Shown here: positions 1-9,439 of the stretch, piece by piece
Numbering within the stretch: the stretch's first letter is position 1
How the letters are laid out: each line of letters begins with the position of its first letter
NCBI GenBank assembly: GCA_036652055.1
Contig: JAVVWP010000006.1
Span: forward strand, 5,948-69,947
DNA length: 64,000 nucleotides
Direction: 5' to 3'
Origin: Fimenecus sp036652055
GTDB lineage: Bacteria > Bacillota > Clostridia > Oscillospirales > Acutalibacteraceae
Made by a program: the position numbers and the translations under genes
Notes under the pieces: generated by a model
The model's input: only the letters and a program-made list of their open reading frames with translations
Told to the model about the DNA's origin: nothing
Databases searched by the model: none

Positions 1-257
1 ATTGTCCAATCTGTGGCGGTCAAGTTATTCAAAAAAAGAGTAAAAAAGGTTATGCTTTCTTCGGCTGTGACCATTATCCTGATTGCACATTTATGACTTG
101 GGACAAGCCAACAGATGAAAAATGCCCAAAATGTGGAAAGTCACTGTTTAAACGCAAGGGCGGAATTACCGCTTGTCTTGATGAAAAATGCGGATATGAA
201 ATAAAAACAGAGCGTAAGAAAAAAGCAAAAGATGATGAAAAAGCTGAAGAAAAATAA
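1..257 (+). CDS. topA: DNA topoisomerase I, C-terminal zinc-ribbon end (partial)
   Basis: Only the last 84 codons are in the window; the frame opens at base 3 and stops with TAA at 255-257. The visible part holds two four-cysteine zinc ribbons, the first starting CPICGG and containing FGCDHYPDC, the second starting CPKCGKSLF and ending CLDEKCGYE, followed by a lysine/glutamate-rich tail. That arrangement is the known C-terminal DNA-binding tail of type IA topoisomerase I, which relaxes negatively supercoiled DNA. The adjacent trmFO gene supports this, since topA-trmFO is a conserved pair in Firmicutes. The catalytic part lies outside the window, so the call rests on the tail and the context. 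Confidence 0.85.
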   Translation, partial: CPICGGQVIQKKSKKGYAFFGCDHYPDCTFMTWDKPTDEKCPKCGKSLFKRKGGITACLDEKCGYEIKTERKKKAKDDEKAEEK

Positions 258-279
258 AAGATATAAAAGGAAATAAAAA

Positions 280-1575
280 ATGAAAGCAGCTGTAATAGGA
301 GCAGGGCTTGCAGGCTGTGAGGCTGCGTGGCAGCTTGCAAAGAATGGCATAAAAGTTGACCTTTATGAAATGAAGCCACTTAAATTTTCACCAGCACATA
401 AAAGCAAAAATTTTGCAGAGCTTGTATGCTCAAATTCGTTAAAGGCAGAAAGGCTGAATTCCTCGGCAGGGCTTCTTAAACAGGAGATGCTGAAGTTCGG
501 TTCTATCTGCGTTTCGTGTGCAATTGAAACTCGTGTTCCAGCAGGTGGAGCATTAGCAGTTGACCGTGATGACTTTGCGAGCCTTATTACTGAAAAGATA
601 AAGTCAGAGAAACTTATAACAATAATAAATGAAGAAGTAAAAAGTCTTCCAAATGCTGATGCTATAATCATTGCAGCAGGGCCTCTTGCCTCTGAGGAGC
701 TTTCAGAAACAATAAAATCACTCTGTGGCGACAGCCTTTCATTTTATGATGCGGCAGCACCGATTGTAACCGCTGACAGCATTGATATGGAGTTTGCCTT
801 TACTCAGTCAAGATATGACCGTGGCGGTGAAGATGATTATATAAACTGCCCAATGAATAAAGATGAATATGAAGCATTTTATGAGGCGATAGTAACTGCT
901 CAAAGTGCTGAACTTCATAGCTTTGACAAGAGAAAAGATGTCTATGAGGGCTGTATGCCTATCGAAGTTTTGGCGTCCCGTGGGAAAGATACAATGCGTT
1001 ATGGTCCTTTAAAACCAGTGGGGCTTTTAAATCCAAAAACAGGTCATAGACCGTGGGCAAATTTACAGCTTAGAAAAGAAAATAAATCAGGCACAATTTA
1101 TAATCTTGTCGGATTTCAGACTAATTTAAAATTTGCTGAACAAAAGCGTGTTTTTTCAATGTTTCCAGCACTTCATAATGCAGAATTTGTTAGATATGGT
1201 GTAATGCACAGAAATACATTTATAAATTCGCCAAAGCTTTTAAATGCAGATTTTTCAATGCGAGAAAACCATAAAATCTTTTTTGCAGGGCAGATAACGG
1301 GCGTTGAAGGTTATATGGAGTCGGCGGCATCAGGAATTTTAGCAGGAATAAATGCTCAAAGATTTTTAAAAGGAAAAGAAAGCCTTATTTTGCCAAACAC
1401 CACGATGATGGGTGCATTATCGCTTTATATAAGCGATAAAACGGTTGTGAATTTTCAACCAATGGGTGCAAATTTTGGAGTGCTTCCACGCCTTGCGGAT
1501 AATATCAGGGATAAAAGCGAAAGATATATGCAGCTCGCAAGTAGAGCAATGAACGATTTAGAAAAATTTATCTGA
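280..1575 (+). CDS. trmFO: Methylenetetrahydrofolate-tRNA-(uracil-5-)-methyltransferase TrmFO
   Basis: Family knowledge: TrmFO makes 5-methyluridine at position 54 of the tRNA T-loop, using methylenetetrahydrofolate as carbon donor and reduced FAD. The sequence begins with a dinucleotide-binding motif, GAGLAGCEAA at residues 7-16, and contains the family segments CSNSLKAE near residue 50 and GQITGVEGYMESAASG near residue 336. Its 431 residues match the usual length of about 435. An AAAAGG ribosome binding site precedes the ATG. It lies 22 bp after topA and 21 bp before plsX, all on the same strand, so the genes are probably co-transcribed. Confidence 0.96.
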   Translation: MKAAVIGAGLAGCEAAWQLAKNGIKVDLYEMKPLKFSPAHKSKNFAELVCSNSLKAERLNSSAGLLKQEMLKFGSICVSCAIETRVPAGGALAVDRDDFASLITEKIKSEKLITIINEEVKSLPNADAIIIAAGPLASEELSETIKSLCGDSLSFYDAAAPIVTADSIDMEFAFTQSRYDRGGEDDYINCPMNKDEYEAFYEAIVTAQSAELHSFDKRKDVYEGCMPIEVLASRGKDTMRYGPLKPVGLLNPKTGHRPWANLQLRKENKSGTIYNLVGFQTNLKFAEQKRVFSMFPALHNAEFVRYGVMHRNTFINSPKLLNADFSMRENHKIFFAGQITGVEGYMESAASGILAGINAQRFLKGKESLILPNTTMMGALSLYISDKTVVNFQPMGANFGVLPRLADNIRDKSERYMQLASRAMNDLEKFI

Positions 1576-1596
1576 TTATAAAGGGAGGAATTTTTA

Positions 1597-2601
1597 ATGA
1601 AAATTATTGTTGATGCTTTTGGTGGAGATAACGCACCTCTTGAAATAATTAAAGGTTGCATCGAAGCTAAAAACGAGTTGGGCATAGAAGTTATGCTCGT
1701 AGGTGACGAGGTCAAAATTAAGACTTGTGCCAATGAAAACAGCCTTGATATTTCAAAAATGCAAATAAAGCAAGCTGATGCGATAATGGAAATGACCGAC
1801 CACCCTACTTCAATTCTAAAAGCAAAAAGCAACACTTCAATGGCAGTTGGGCTAAAATCACTTGCACAGGGCGAGGGCGATGCCTTTGTTTCAGCAGGTA
1901 GCACAGGGGCTTTGCTTGCAGGCGGAACTTTTATCGTCAAGCGAATTAAAGGCGTCAAAAGAGCTGCAATAGCAGGAGTTATGCCCTCAGCAAAAAAGGC
2001 ATTTATGCTAATTGACACAGGAGCAAATGTTGATAGCACCGTGCCAATGCTTTGCCAATTTGCAACGCTTGGAAATGTATATATGAAAAAAATTATGGGC
2101 TATGAAAATCCAAAGGTAGCACTTGCAAATATCGGAACAGAAGAAACAAAAGGCACAGCCCTTCAAATAGAGGCATATAAAGCACTTTCAGAGATGAAAA
2201 ACATCAATTTTACAGGCAATATAGAGGCTCGTGAAATTGCATTTGGAGAAGCTGACATAGTTGTTGCTGATGGATTTACAGGCAATATTATCCTCAAAAT
2301 GTATGAGGGAGTTGCAAAATGCTTAACAAATGAAATTAAAGATATTTTTAAAAAGAATTTAGGAACAAAAATAGCCTATCTCGGAGTTAAATCTGGAATG
2401 GACGAATTTAAAAGCAAAATGGACTATAAACAATATGGCGGAGCACCGCTGATAGGTCTTGAAAAGCCTGTATTTAAGGCTCATGGCTCATCAGATGCAA
2501 GGGCAATCAAAAATGCAATAAAGCAAGCGGTTACATTTGTTGATGGCAATGTCATTGAAGAAATAAAAACAGAACTTGCAAAAACAAAGGTAGAAGAATG
2601 A
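1597..2601 (+). CDS. plsX: Phosphate acyltransferase PlsX
   Basis: PlsX converts acyl-ACP to acyl-phosphate, the donor for PlsY in phosphatidic acid synthesis, and acts at the inner face of the membrane. The protein starts MKIIVDAFGGDNAP, the typical PlsX opening, and contains SAGSTGALLAGG near residue 101 and DGFTGNIILK near residue 226. Its 334 residues are the normal length. A strong GGGAGG site sits 8-9 bases before the ATG. It overlaps rnc by 4 bases. Many Firmicutes carry acpP between plsX and rnc; none is present here. Confidence 0.95.
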   Translation: MKIIVDAFGGDNAPLEIIKGCIEAKNELGIEVMLVGDEVKIKTCANENSLDISKMQIKQADAIMEMTDHPTSILKAKSNTSMAVGLKSLAQGEGDAFVSAGSTGALLAGGTFIVKRIKGVKRAAIAGVMPSAKKAFMLIDTGANVDSTVPMLCQFATLGNVYMKKIMGYENPKVALANIGTEETKGTALQIEAYKALSEMKNINFTGNIEAREIAFGEADIVVADGFTGNIILKMYEGVAKCLTNEIKDIFKKNLGTKIAYLGVKSGMDEFKSKMDYKQYGGAPLIGLEKPVFKAHGSSDARAIKNAIKQAVTFVDGNVIEEIKTELAKTKVEE

Positions 2602-3266
2602 AAGATTTAGAAAAATTAATAGGTTATAAATTTAACAACATTAATCTCTTAGAGAGAGCGATAACACATTCGTCATATGCTAATGAAAAAAACATTTTGA
2701 CGGGCGACAATGAGCGTCTTGAATTTTTGGGCGACTCTGTTTTGGGCTTTATCACAGCCGAATATCTTTTTACTGTTCACAAAAATTTGCCTGAGGGCGA
2801 CCTTACAAAGCTTCGCTCTTATGCGGTGTGCGAAAAGTCGCTTTTTGAATATGCAAAAGAAATAGGGCTTGGCGAAAAATTGCTTTTAGGAAAAGGAGAG
2901 GAGCATACAGGTGGCCGTGAGCGTCCGTCGGTGCTTTCTGATGCGTTTGAAGCAATAATTGCTGCTATTTTTCTTGATGGTGGAATTGACGAGGCAAGAA
3001 AATTCGTTTTGAAATTTGTTATTCCTTATGTCAATGCAAAACCGTGCTTTAAAGACTATAAAACGACTCTCCAAGAGGTAGTTCAGCAAAATCAAGGAGA
3101 AATTCTCGAATACATTTTAATATCAGAAAGAGGCCCTGACCACGATAAATGTTTTGAGGTTGAGGTGCATCTTAACAGCAATGTAATCGGCGCAGGAGAG
3201 GGAAGAAGTAAAAAGCAGGCAGAGCAAGCAGCGGCAAGGGAAGCATTGGAGTTGATGGGGATTTGA
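2598..3266 (+). CDS. rnc: Ribonuclease III
   Basis: RNase III cuts double-stranded RNA in rRNA maturation and mRNA turnover. The N-terminal endonuclease domain has the signature NERLEFLGDSVLG at about residues 38-50, including the metal-binding acidic residues, and a second acidic cluster DAFEAIIAAIFLDGG near residue 115. The C-terminal double-stranded RNA binding domain covers about residues 150-222, with KSKKQAEQAAA-like spacing visible as RSKKQAEQAAAREAL. The ATG overlaps the plsX stop by 4 bases, and the TGA overlaps the TTG start of the next gene, which suggests translational coupling. Confidence 0.96.
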   Translation: MKDLEKLIGYKFNNINLLERAITHSSYANEKNILTGDNERLEFLGDSVLGFITAEYLFTVHKNLPEGDLTKLRSYAVCEKSLFEYAKEIGLGEKLLLGKGEEHTGGRERPSVLSDAFEAIIAAIFLDGGIDEARKFVLKFVIPYVNAKPCFKDYKTTLQEVVQQNQGEILEYILISERGPDHDKCFEVEVHLNSNVIGAGEGRSKKQAEQAAAREALELMGI

Positions 3267-4300
3267 AGCACGCAAATATAGCACTTTTTGTGCCTCACGC
3301 AGGTTGCCCTAACGAGTGTAGCTTTTGCAATCAAAAAACCATATCTGGATTTACAAAAGAATTAACAGTTGATGATGTCAAAAAGGCTTGTGACATAGCA
3401 AGAAAATCCCCTGACCTTGATTGTGAAAATTCAGAAATAGCGTTTTTCGGTGGCAGTTTTACCGCCATCGATAGGGAATATATGTTAACTCTTTTAAAAA
3501 GTGCGAAAGAATACATAGACAGCGGATTTTTTAAAGGAATTAGAATATCAACTCGCCCTGATGCGATAGATGATGAAGTTCTTGATATTTTAAAAGAATA
3601 TGGAGTAACTTCTATTGAGCTTGGGGCTCAAAGTATGGACGATAATGTCTTAAAAATCAATCGTCGGGGGCATACTGCTGAAGACATAATAAAAGCGTCA
3701 AACCTTATAAAAAAGAGGGGCTTTTCTTTAGGGCTTCAAATGATGACAGGTCTTATGGGTGACAGCGATGAAAAATGTCTGATTACAGCTGAAAAAATAA
3801 TAAAACTAAAGCCACAGACAGTTAGAATTTACCCGACAATAGTCCTCGAAAACACATTTTTAGCGGAATGCTTAAAAAACGGTACATACAAATCACAAAC
3901 GCTAAATGAAGCTGTAAATATTTGCAGTAAACTGCTTTTAATGTTTCAAGAAAATGATATAAAAGTCATTAGATTAGGGCTTCACAGTGGCGGAAATGTT
4001 GAGGACGGGTACATATCAGGGGCATATCATCCTGCGTTTCGTGACCTTTGTGAGGGTGAAATATATATGTCTAAAATGCTCTTAGCGTTATCTCAATGTG
4101 ATAAAAAAAAGCAATATTTGATAGAAGTGCCAAAAAAATCCCTTTCAAAGGCAAAAGGGCAAGGGAAAAGAAATGAAAAAGCATTGATAAATTTCGGATT
4201 TCAGTGTAAAATAAAGGGTAACGATTTTATGTCGGATTACCAAATTGCAATAAAGGAAAATAAGGATGATTTTAAAAGCATTGGAGATGCAGGGATTTAA
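3263..4300 (+). CDS. Radical SAM protein, Elp3-like family
   Basis: The protein opens with a C-x3-C-x2-C cluster (CPNECSFC, residues 15-22) that would hold the 4Fe-4S cluster of a radical SAM enzyme, followed by FFGGSFTAI, ISTRPD and SIELGAQSMDD segments typical of the Elp3/B12-binding-lacking radical SAM group. It has 345 residues. The substrate is unknown; this family is conserved between rnc and smc in clostridia, which hints at RNA modification, but that is inference. The start is TTG at 3263, overlapping the rnc stop (TTGA). Its 3' end overlaps smc by 35 bases. Confidence 0.85.
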   Translation: MKHANIALFVPHAGCPNECSFCNQKTISGFTKELTVDDVKKACDIARKSPDLDCENSEIAFFGGSFTAIDREYMLTLLKSAKEYIDSGFFKGIRISTRPDAIDDEVLDILKEYGVTSIELGAQSMDDNVLKINRRGHTAEDIIKASNLIKKRGFSLGLQMMTGLMGDSDEKCLITAEKIIKLKPQTVRIYPTIVLENTFLAECLKNGTYKSQTLNEAVNICSKLLLMFQENDIKVIRLGLHSGGNVEDGYISGAYHPAFRDLCEGEIYMSKMLLALSQCDKKKQYLIEVPKKSLSKAKGQGKRNEKALINFGFQCKIKGNDFMSDYQIAIKENKDDFKSIGDAGI

Positions 4301-7300
4301 GTCTTTCCCTGACAAAACCGTACTTGAATTTAATAAAGGAATAACTTCGGTTGTTGGCCCAAACGGTAGTGGAAAAAGTAATATTTCCGATGCCGTTCGT
4401 TGGGTTTTAGGCGAGCAGTCAACCAAAAATCTTCGTGGCTCTAAAATGGAGGATGTCGTTTTTTCAGGAACTGATTTAAGAAAAGCAAAAGGCTTTGCAG
4501 AAGTCACATTAAGGCTTGATAACAAAGACCGCACAATGGATTTTAATAATGATGAGGTTTCGGTTACAAGGCGATATTATCGTTCAGGAGAAAGCGAATA
4601 TTTAATTAATGGCGAGAGTGCAAGGCTTCGTGACATCAACGAATTGTTTATGGATACAGGGCTAGGGCGTGATGGCTATTCTCTTGTAGGGCAAGGCAAA
4701 ATCTCAGAAATGATTTCTTCAAAAACAGGCGAACGCCGAGAAATGCTTGAAGAAGCGGCAGGGATTTCACATTTTCGTTATCGAAAAACTGATGCTTTAA
4801 AGCGTCTTTCACAGGCTGATGAAAATTTAATAAGGCTTCGTGATATTTTGTCAGAGCTTGAGGGCAGAGTTGGTCCGCTTAAAACTCAAAGCGAAAAGGC
4901 TCAAAAATTCATAGTTTTGGCAGAAGAAAAGAAAACGCTCGAAATTGGGCTGTGGCTTAACACGATAAACAAAACCAATGATAAATTAAGAGAGCAAGAC
5001 CATAAAATTGAAATAGCAGAGCAAGGTCATAAGGCAGCTCAAGATGACCTTGAAAAAATAGAGAGAAAAATTGACGAGGCATCAAATTCAACTCGTGATA
5101 TAAACATAAAAATTGAAGAAATTAGAAATTCAAGTTCGCATTTTGAGCAGCAGGCGGCAGAGCTTGAAGCACAGATAAAAGTTTATGAAAATTCAATTTT
5201 ACATAATAATGAAGCGATTGAGCGAATTGAAAAGGATAAGCAGGGGCAAAATGAAAGCACTCAAGAAATTGACGAGCAAATAGAAACTGCTTTAAAAAAT
5301 ATTGAAATTGCAAAAATTGGGCTTTTAGAAAAAGAAAATGCCTTAAACGAGCTTAAACAAAAAGAAGAAAGCGTAAAAACTGATAATCTTACATTTTCAG
5401 AGAGAGCCTCAGCTCTCAGTGCAGAGGTGTCAAACCTTTCTGTTTCACTTAGTAACAATAGGGTTATTGCAGAAACAGCGAATTCATCAATTTCTGAAAT
5501 AGCTTCAAGAATAGAAGCAATCGACTTATCGCTTGGCTCTCGACGCGAAGCTTTTGAAAAATTGGCATCTGAAAAAAAGACGGCATCAGATGCTCTTTCG
5601 CAGTGTCTTAAAGAGATAGAAAGCATTAACAATTCCCTTTCAGGATATTCGTTAAGATTTGAAAATCGCTCTAAAAAGGCTGAAAGCATTAAAATAGCAC
5701 TTGAAGAAAAAAATCGCGAGGCAGCTAAAAAGCAAGACAGAATTAGAATACTTGAAGACCTCGAAAAAAATATGGAGGGCTATGGCGGAGCGGTAAAGGT
5801 AGTAATGCGTGAGGCAAAGCGTGGTTCACTTCGTGGAATTCACGGTGCTTTGTCACAGCTTATTACGGTTAAAGATAAATATTCGGTAGCCATTGAAACA
5901 GCTCTCGGAGCGGCAATCCAAAACATTGTTACAGATACCGAAAATGATGCAAAACGAGCAATCAACTATCTAAAAGAAAATAAAGTGGGCAGAGCAACTT
6001 TTCTTCCGATTGCCGCAATAAGAGGAAGAATGCTTACCGAAAATGGTTTAGATGACCAATTTGGATTTATCAGTATTGCATCTGATTTAGTAACAGTTGA
6101 CAAGCAATATGAAGAAATAATAAAAGCACAGCTTGGAAGAACAATTGTAGCAGAGGATATGGACTCTGCAATAGCTATCGCTAAAAAATATTCATATAGA
6201 TTTAGAATTGTAACGCTTGATGGTCAAATTATAAATGCAGGCGGTTCAATGACAGGCGGTTCTCGAACTCAAAATGTCGGGATTTTAAGCCGTGGAAACG
6301 AGATTGAAAAGCTAAAAGAAAATCTAAAATCCGTTGAAACAGAACTTATCGAAATGAATGCAGATTATAAAATGTTTTCTGAAGATTTAGCGGCGGCAAG
6401 GGCTGACCTTGACGGGGCACAGGGCGATTTACTTCGTGCGAATGAAGAAAAAATTCGCAAGGAGAGTGACCTCAAGTTAGCAGTAGGGCAAATTGAAACG
6501 ATGGACGGTTCTGCGCTTGAATTAATGAACGAAAAGGAAACCTTGCAAGGCAGAATTGATTTAATAGTTGAAAATGCAAAGCTTGCAAATGAACAAGTTA
6601 ATATAATAACAACCGATTTAGCCGAAAAAGAAAAAGAACTTCAAAAAATTACAGGCGACAAAGAAGGGCTTATAAAGAGCCGTGAGGAGCTATCTGAAAA
6701 GGCATCAGAAATCAGCCTTTTGATTTTGACTTTCCAAAAGGATATTGAAGCAAATGAGGATACAGTAGAGAGGCTAAATGGCAGAAAAACAACAAGTGGC
6801 GACAGAATGGCTGAACTGGGCGATGAGATTAAAGCAATAAATGCTAAAAATGAAATACTAAAAAATGATATAAACAACATTTCAATCACTGTCAGTAACC
6901 TTAGAAATAACAATACAGATGCTCGTGAAAAAATAGAAGAGCTTATTAAAAATCGTGACGAGTTTGAAAAACAATCTAATGAATTAAGGCTTTTAGAGCG
7001 TGCAAAATCGGCAGAGAGAGAAAATTTAAGTGGCGAGCTTGTTCGACTTGAAGAACGCAAAATCGCAATGCGTAAAGAATATGATGACCTCACCTCAAAG
7101 CTTTATGATGAATATCAGCTTACAAGTAGAGAGGCTATGGCACTTTCAATTGAAATTGAAGATTATTCTTTGGCAGGAAAAAGGCTTTCAGAGCTTAAAA
7201 ATTCAATTAGATCGCTTGGCAGTGTAAATGTTTCAGCCATCGAAGAATATAAAGAAGTCAGCGAAAGATATGAATTCTTAACCGAGCAAATAAGTGATAT

Positions 7301-7835
7301 TGACAAATCTAAAAACGAGTTGATTAAGCTTATAGATGAACTAACCGAAAAAATGTCAGCTCAGTTTAGAGAACGATTTAATCAAATAAATATGTGCTTT
7401 GGCGAAACTTTCCGTGAGCTTTTTGGTGGCGGAAAAGCTGAATTAAAGCTTGAAGATGAACGCAATATTTTAGAATGCGACATTGAAATCAAGGTTCAGC
7501 CACCGGGCAAAAATGTTCAAAATATAAATCTTTTGTCAGGCGGAGAAAAAGGACTTTCAGCGATTGCTCTTTTATTTGCAATTCTTAAAGTTACGCCAGC
7601 ACCGTTTTGTATTTTTGACGAAGTCGAAGCGGCACTTGATGATGTAAATGTTTCGAGATATGCTCAATATGTAAGGCGAATGACAAAAAATATTCAGTTC
7701 ATTTTAATTACACATAGGCGTGGTACAATGGAAGAAGCGGACAGACTTTATGGAGTTACAATGCAAGAGGAAGGCGTTTCCAAATTGTTAGAGCTTAAGA
7801 CCGCAGAAATGGCTAAAAAGCTCGGTTTAGTCTGA
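4266..7835 (+). CDS. smc: Chromosome segregation protein SMC
   Basis: SMC forms the condensin-like ring that compacts and separates replicated chromosomes. Walker A is GPNGSGKS at residues 31-38. A globular hinge lies at about residues 505-665, flanked by two long charged coiled coils. The ABC signature LLSGGEKGLSA is near residue 1089 and Walker B FCIFDEVEAALDD near residue 1112. The length of 1189 residues is normal. The start lies inside the end of the radical SAM gene, with an AAGGA site 10 bases upstream. The usual partners scpA and scpB are not in the window. Confidence 0.97.
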   Translation: MILKALEMQGFKSFPDKTVLEFNKGITSVVGPNGSGKSNISDAVRWVLGEQSTKNLRGSKMEDVVFSGTDLRKAKGFAEVTLRLDNKDRTMDFNNDEVSVTRRYYRSGESEYLINGESARLRDINELFMDTGLGRDGYSLVGQGKISEMISSKTGERREMLEEAAGISHFRYRKTDALKRLSQADENLIRLRDILSELEGRVGPLKTQSEKAQKFIVLAEEKKTLEIGLWLNTINKTNDKLREQDHKIEIAEQGHKAAQDDLEKIERKIDEASNSTRDINIKIEEIRNSSSHFEQQAAELEAQIKVYENSILHNNEAIERIEKDKQGQNESTQEIDEQIETALKNIEIAKIGLLEKENALNELKQKEESVKTDNLTFSERASALSAEVSNLSVSLSNNRVIAETANSSISEIASRIEAIDLSLGSRREAFEKLASEKKTASDALSQCLKEIESINNSLSGYSLRFENRSKKAESIKIALEEKNREAAKKQDRIRILEDLEKNMEGYGGAVKVVMREAKRGSLRGIHGALSQLITVKDKYSVAIETALGAAIQNIVTDTENDAKRAINYLKENKVGRATFLPIAAIRGRMLTENGLDDQFGFISIASDLVTVDKQYEEIIKAQLGRTIVAEDMDSAIAIAKKYSYRFRIVTLDGQIINAGGSMTGGSRTQNVGILSRGNEIEKLKENLKSVETELIEMNADYKMFSEDLAAARADLDGAQGDLLRANEEKIRKESDLKLAVGQIETMDGSALELMNEKETLQGRIDLIVENAKLANEQVNIITTDLAEKEKELQKITGDKEGLIKSREELSEKASEISLLILTFQKDIEANEDTVERLNGRKTTSGDRMAELGDEIKAINAKNEILKNDINNISITVSNLRNNNTDAREKIEELIKNRDEFEKQSNELRLLERAKSAERENLSGELVRLEERKIAMRKEYDDLTSKLYDEYQLTSREAMALSIEIEDYSLAGKRLSELKNSIRSLGSVNVSAIEEYKEVSERYEFLTEQISDIDKSKNELIKLIDELTEKMSAQFRERFNQINMCFGETFRELFGGGKAELKLEDERNILECDIEIKVQPPGKNVQNINLLSGGEKGLSAIALLFAILKVTPAPFCIFDEVEAALDDVNVSRYAQYVRRMTKNIQFILITHRRGTMEEADRLYGVTMQEEGVSKLLELKTAEMAKKLGLV

Positions 7836-7945
7836 TTTTATGCACTCTGCACATTTTTATTTTCCTCTCAAGTATACCTATATACATTTCGGGAAAACAG
7901 AAAATGCACATAGCACACAAAATCTGATTTTATGCACTCTGCACA
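7831..7945. repeat. 23-bp direct repeat spanning the smc stop codon
   Basis: Bases 7831-7853 and 7923-7945 are identical (they start TCTGATTTTATG and end CTCTGCACA). The first copy contains the last bases and the TGA stop of smc. The 69 bases between them carry no gene. This may be the scar of a small insertion or of a local duplication; no mobile gene is present. Confidence 0.8.
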
Positions 7946-7960
7946 AAACCCTCTTTTTCC

Positions 7961-8178
7961 GCTTCCTCTGGAGGAAGCTGGCATTCGCAAATGCCTGAAG
8001 GAGGGAGCAAAATAGATAAAAGCAAAAACAGAGCAACCTCTACGCTTGCCTCTTAAGACAAGCTGTCGACCGCAGTCGACAAAAAGGAGGGAGCAAATAA
8101 GAAATAAGCAAAAACAGAGCAACCTCCTACGCTTCCTCAAAAGGCAAGCTGGCATTCGCAAATGCCTGAAGGAGGGAA
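7961..8178. repeat. Cluster of three two-hairpin intergenic repeats
   Basis: Three related units lie at about 7961-8008, 8044-8094 and 8131-8176. Each has a first hairpin with outer arms GCTT and AAGC, a second hairpin with 6-base arms around a constant CGCA loop, and a GGAGGGA tail. The second hairpin arms are GGCATT/AATGCC in units 1 and 3 but GTCGAC/GTCGAC in unit 2, so the pairing is kept while the sequence changes. Units are joined by a linker resembling AGCAAAAACAGAGCAACCTC. A further copy is at 49.4 kb. Function unknown; no protein is encoded here. The whole 7836-8254 gap holds only these repeats and the 23-bp repeat. Confidence 0.85.
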
Positions 8179-8254
8179 AAGAAACCTAAAATAACATCAC
8201 GCAAAACCTCTTTTAACAACTTAAAACTAATTTATGAATGAAGGGATTAATCTA

Positions 8255-9439
8255 ATGGGAATTTTCAGCAAAATAAATTTTGGTCTTACCAAAACTCGAA
8301 ACAAAATGTCAGGAGCAATTGATGACCTTCTTGATAATTTTGACGAGATTACCGATGACCTTTATTCAGAATTAGAAGAAATTCTTGTAATGGGCGATGT
8401 CGGAGTTACGACAGCGGTTCAAATAACGCAGGAGCTTCGTGACAGAGTCCCTAAAAAGAATATAAACAACAAAGAAATGGTTAAGGCTGAAATCAAGAAT
8501 ATTGTTGCAGAAATGCTTGATGGTGGCGAAGATATGGGGCTAATCACTGTCCCGTCAATAATACTTGTAATAGGTGTAAATGGTGTTGGCAAGACGACGA
8601 CAATAGGCAAAATGGCATCAATGTATAAAGCACAAGGCAAAAAGGTTATATTAGGTGCTGCTGATACTTTTCGTGCTGCCGCTATTGACCAGCTTCAAAT
8701 TTGGGCAGAGCGTTCAGATGTAGAACTAATTAAACATACAGAGGGTGCTGATCCTGCCGCAGTTGTGTTTGATACTATAAATGCTGCTAAGGCAAGAGAT
8801 AGTGAAATAGTAATAATCGATACAGCAGGTAGACTTCATAACAAGAAAAATCTTATGGAGGAGCTTAGAAAGATTTATAAGGTCATTGACAGAGAGCTTC
8901 CATATGCTGATAGAGAAGTATTATTAGTCCTTGATGCGACCACAGGGCAAAATGCAGTTAATCAGGCAAGAGAATTTAAAAATGTAGCAGATATAACAGG
9001 AATAGTTCTCACAAAGCTTGATGGTACTGCACGAGGCGGAGTTGTGCTTGCAATTAAAAATGAACTTTCAATTCCAGTTAAATTTATAGGAGTTGGAGAG
9101 CAGATTGATGATTTACAGCCGTTTAAGCCATCTGTTTTTGCAGATGGACTATTTGAAAAAATAGATTATGAGGAGGAAAGCAATGAAAAAGTTTCGCAAA
9201 ACAATGTGGAAAATGAGCTTTCTGACATTCAAGATGCTCGACCACAGGAAGCCGAGTTCATTCGAGAAAACAAATCCGATGAAGACACGCCGCAAGAGAT
9301 TGAACCCATCAAAGAGAGTTCCTCTGCCAATAATGACACAGATGAAAGCGGAGTTTCTGAGCATCAATCGGGCGAGGCAGAAATAACAGAAAAGAAAAAG
9401 GAGAAAAAACGCTTTGGATTTTTTAATCGCCACTCATAA
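8255..9439 (+). CDS. ftsY: Signal recognition particle receptor FtsY
   Basis: FtsY is the membrane-side GTPase that docks ribosome-SRP complexes at the Sec translocon. The NG domain is intact: P-loop GVNGVGKTTTIG, DTAGR, and TKLDGTARGG motifs are present in order. I chose ATG 8255 (product MGIFSKI) because AAGGG lies 9 bases before it; an in-frame ATG at 8234 has no good site. The odd feature is the C-terminus: about 90 residues rich in Glu, Asp and Ser follow the GTPase domain and end in a basic-aromatic KKKRFGFFNRHS tail. In most bacteria the acidic A domain is N-terminal. The end overlaps rdgB by 26 bases. Confidence 0.96.
   Translation: MGIFSKINFGLTKTRNKMSGAIDDLLDNFDEITDDLYSELEEILVMGDVGVTTAVQITQELRDRVPKKNINNKEMVKAEIKNIVAEMLDGGEDMGLITVPSIILVIGVNGVGKTTTIGKMASMYKAQGKKVILGAADTFRAAAIDQLQIWAERSDVELIKHTEGADPAAVVFDTINAAKARDSEIVIIDTAGRLHNKKNLMEELRKIYKVIDRELPYADREVLLVLDATTGQNAVNQAREFKNVADITGIVLTKLDGTARGGVVLAIKNELSIPVKFIGVGEQIDDLQPFKPSVFADGLFEKIDYEEESNEKVSQNNVENELSDIQDARPQEAEFIRENKSDEDTPQEIEPIKESSSANNDTDESGVSEHQSGEAEITEKKKEKKRFGFFNRHS

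Noticed and set aside
7868..8161. 97-codon reverse-strand frame in the smc-ftsY gap
   Set aside because: It is made of the two-hairpin repeats, with no binding site; the residues reflect the palindromes.
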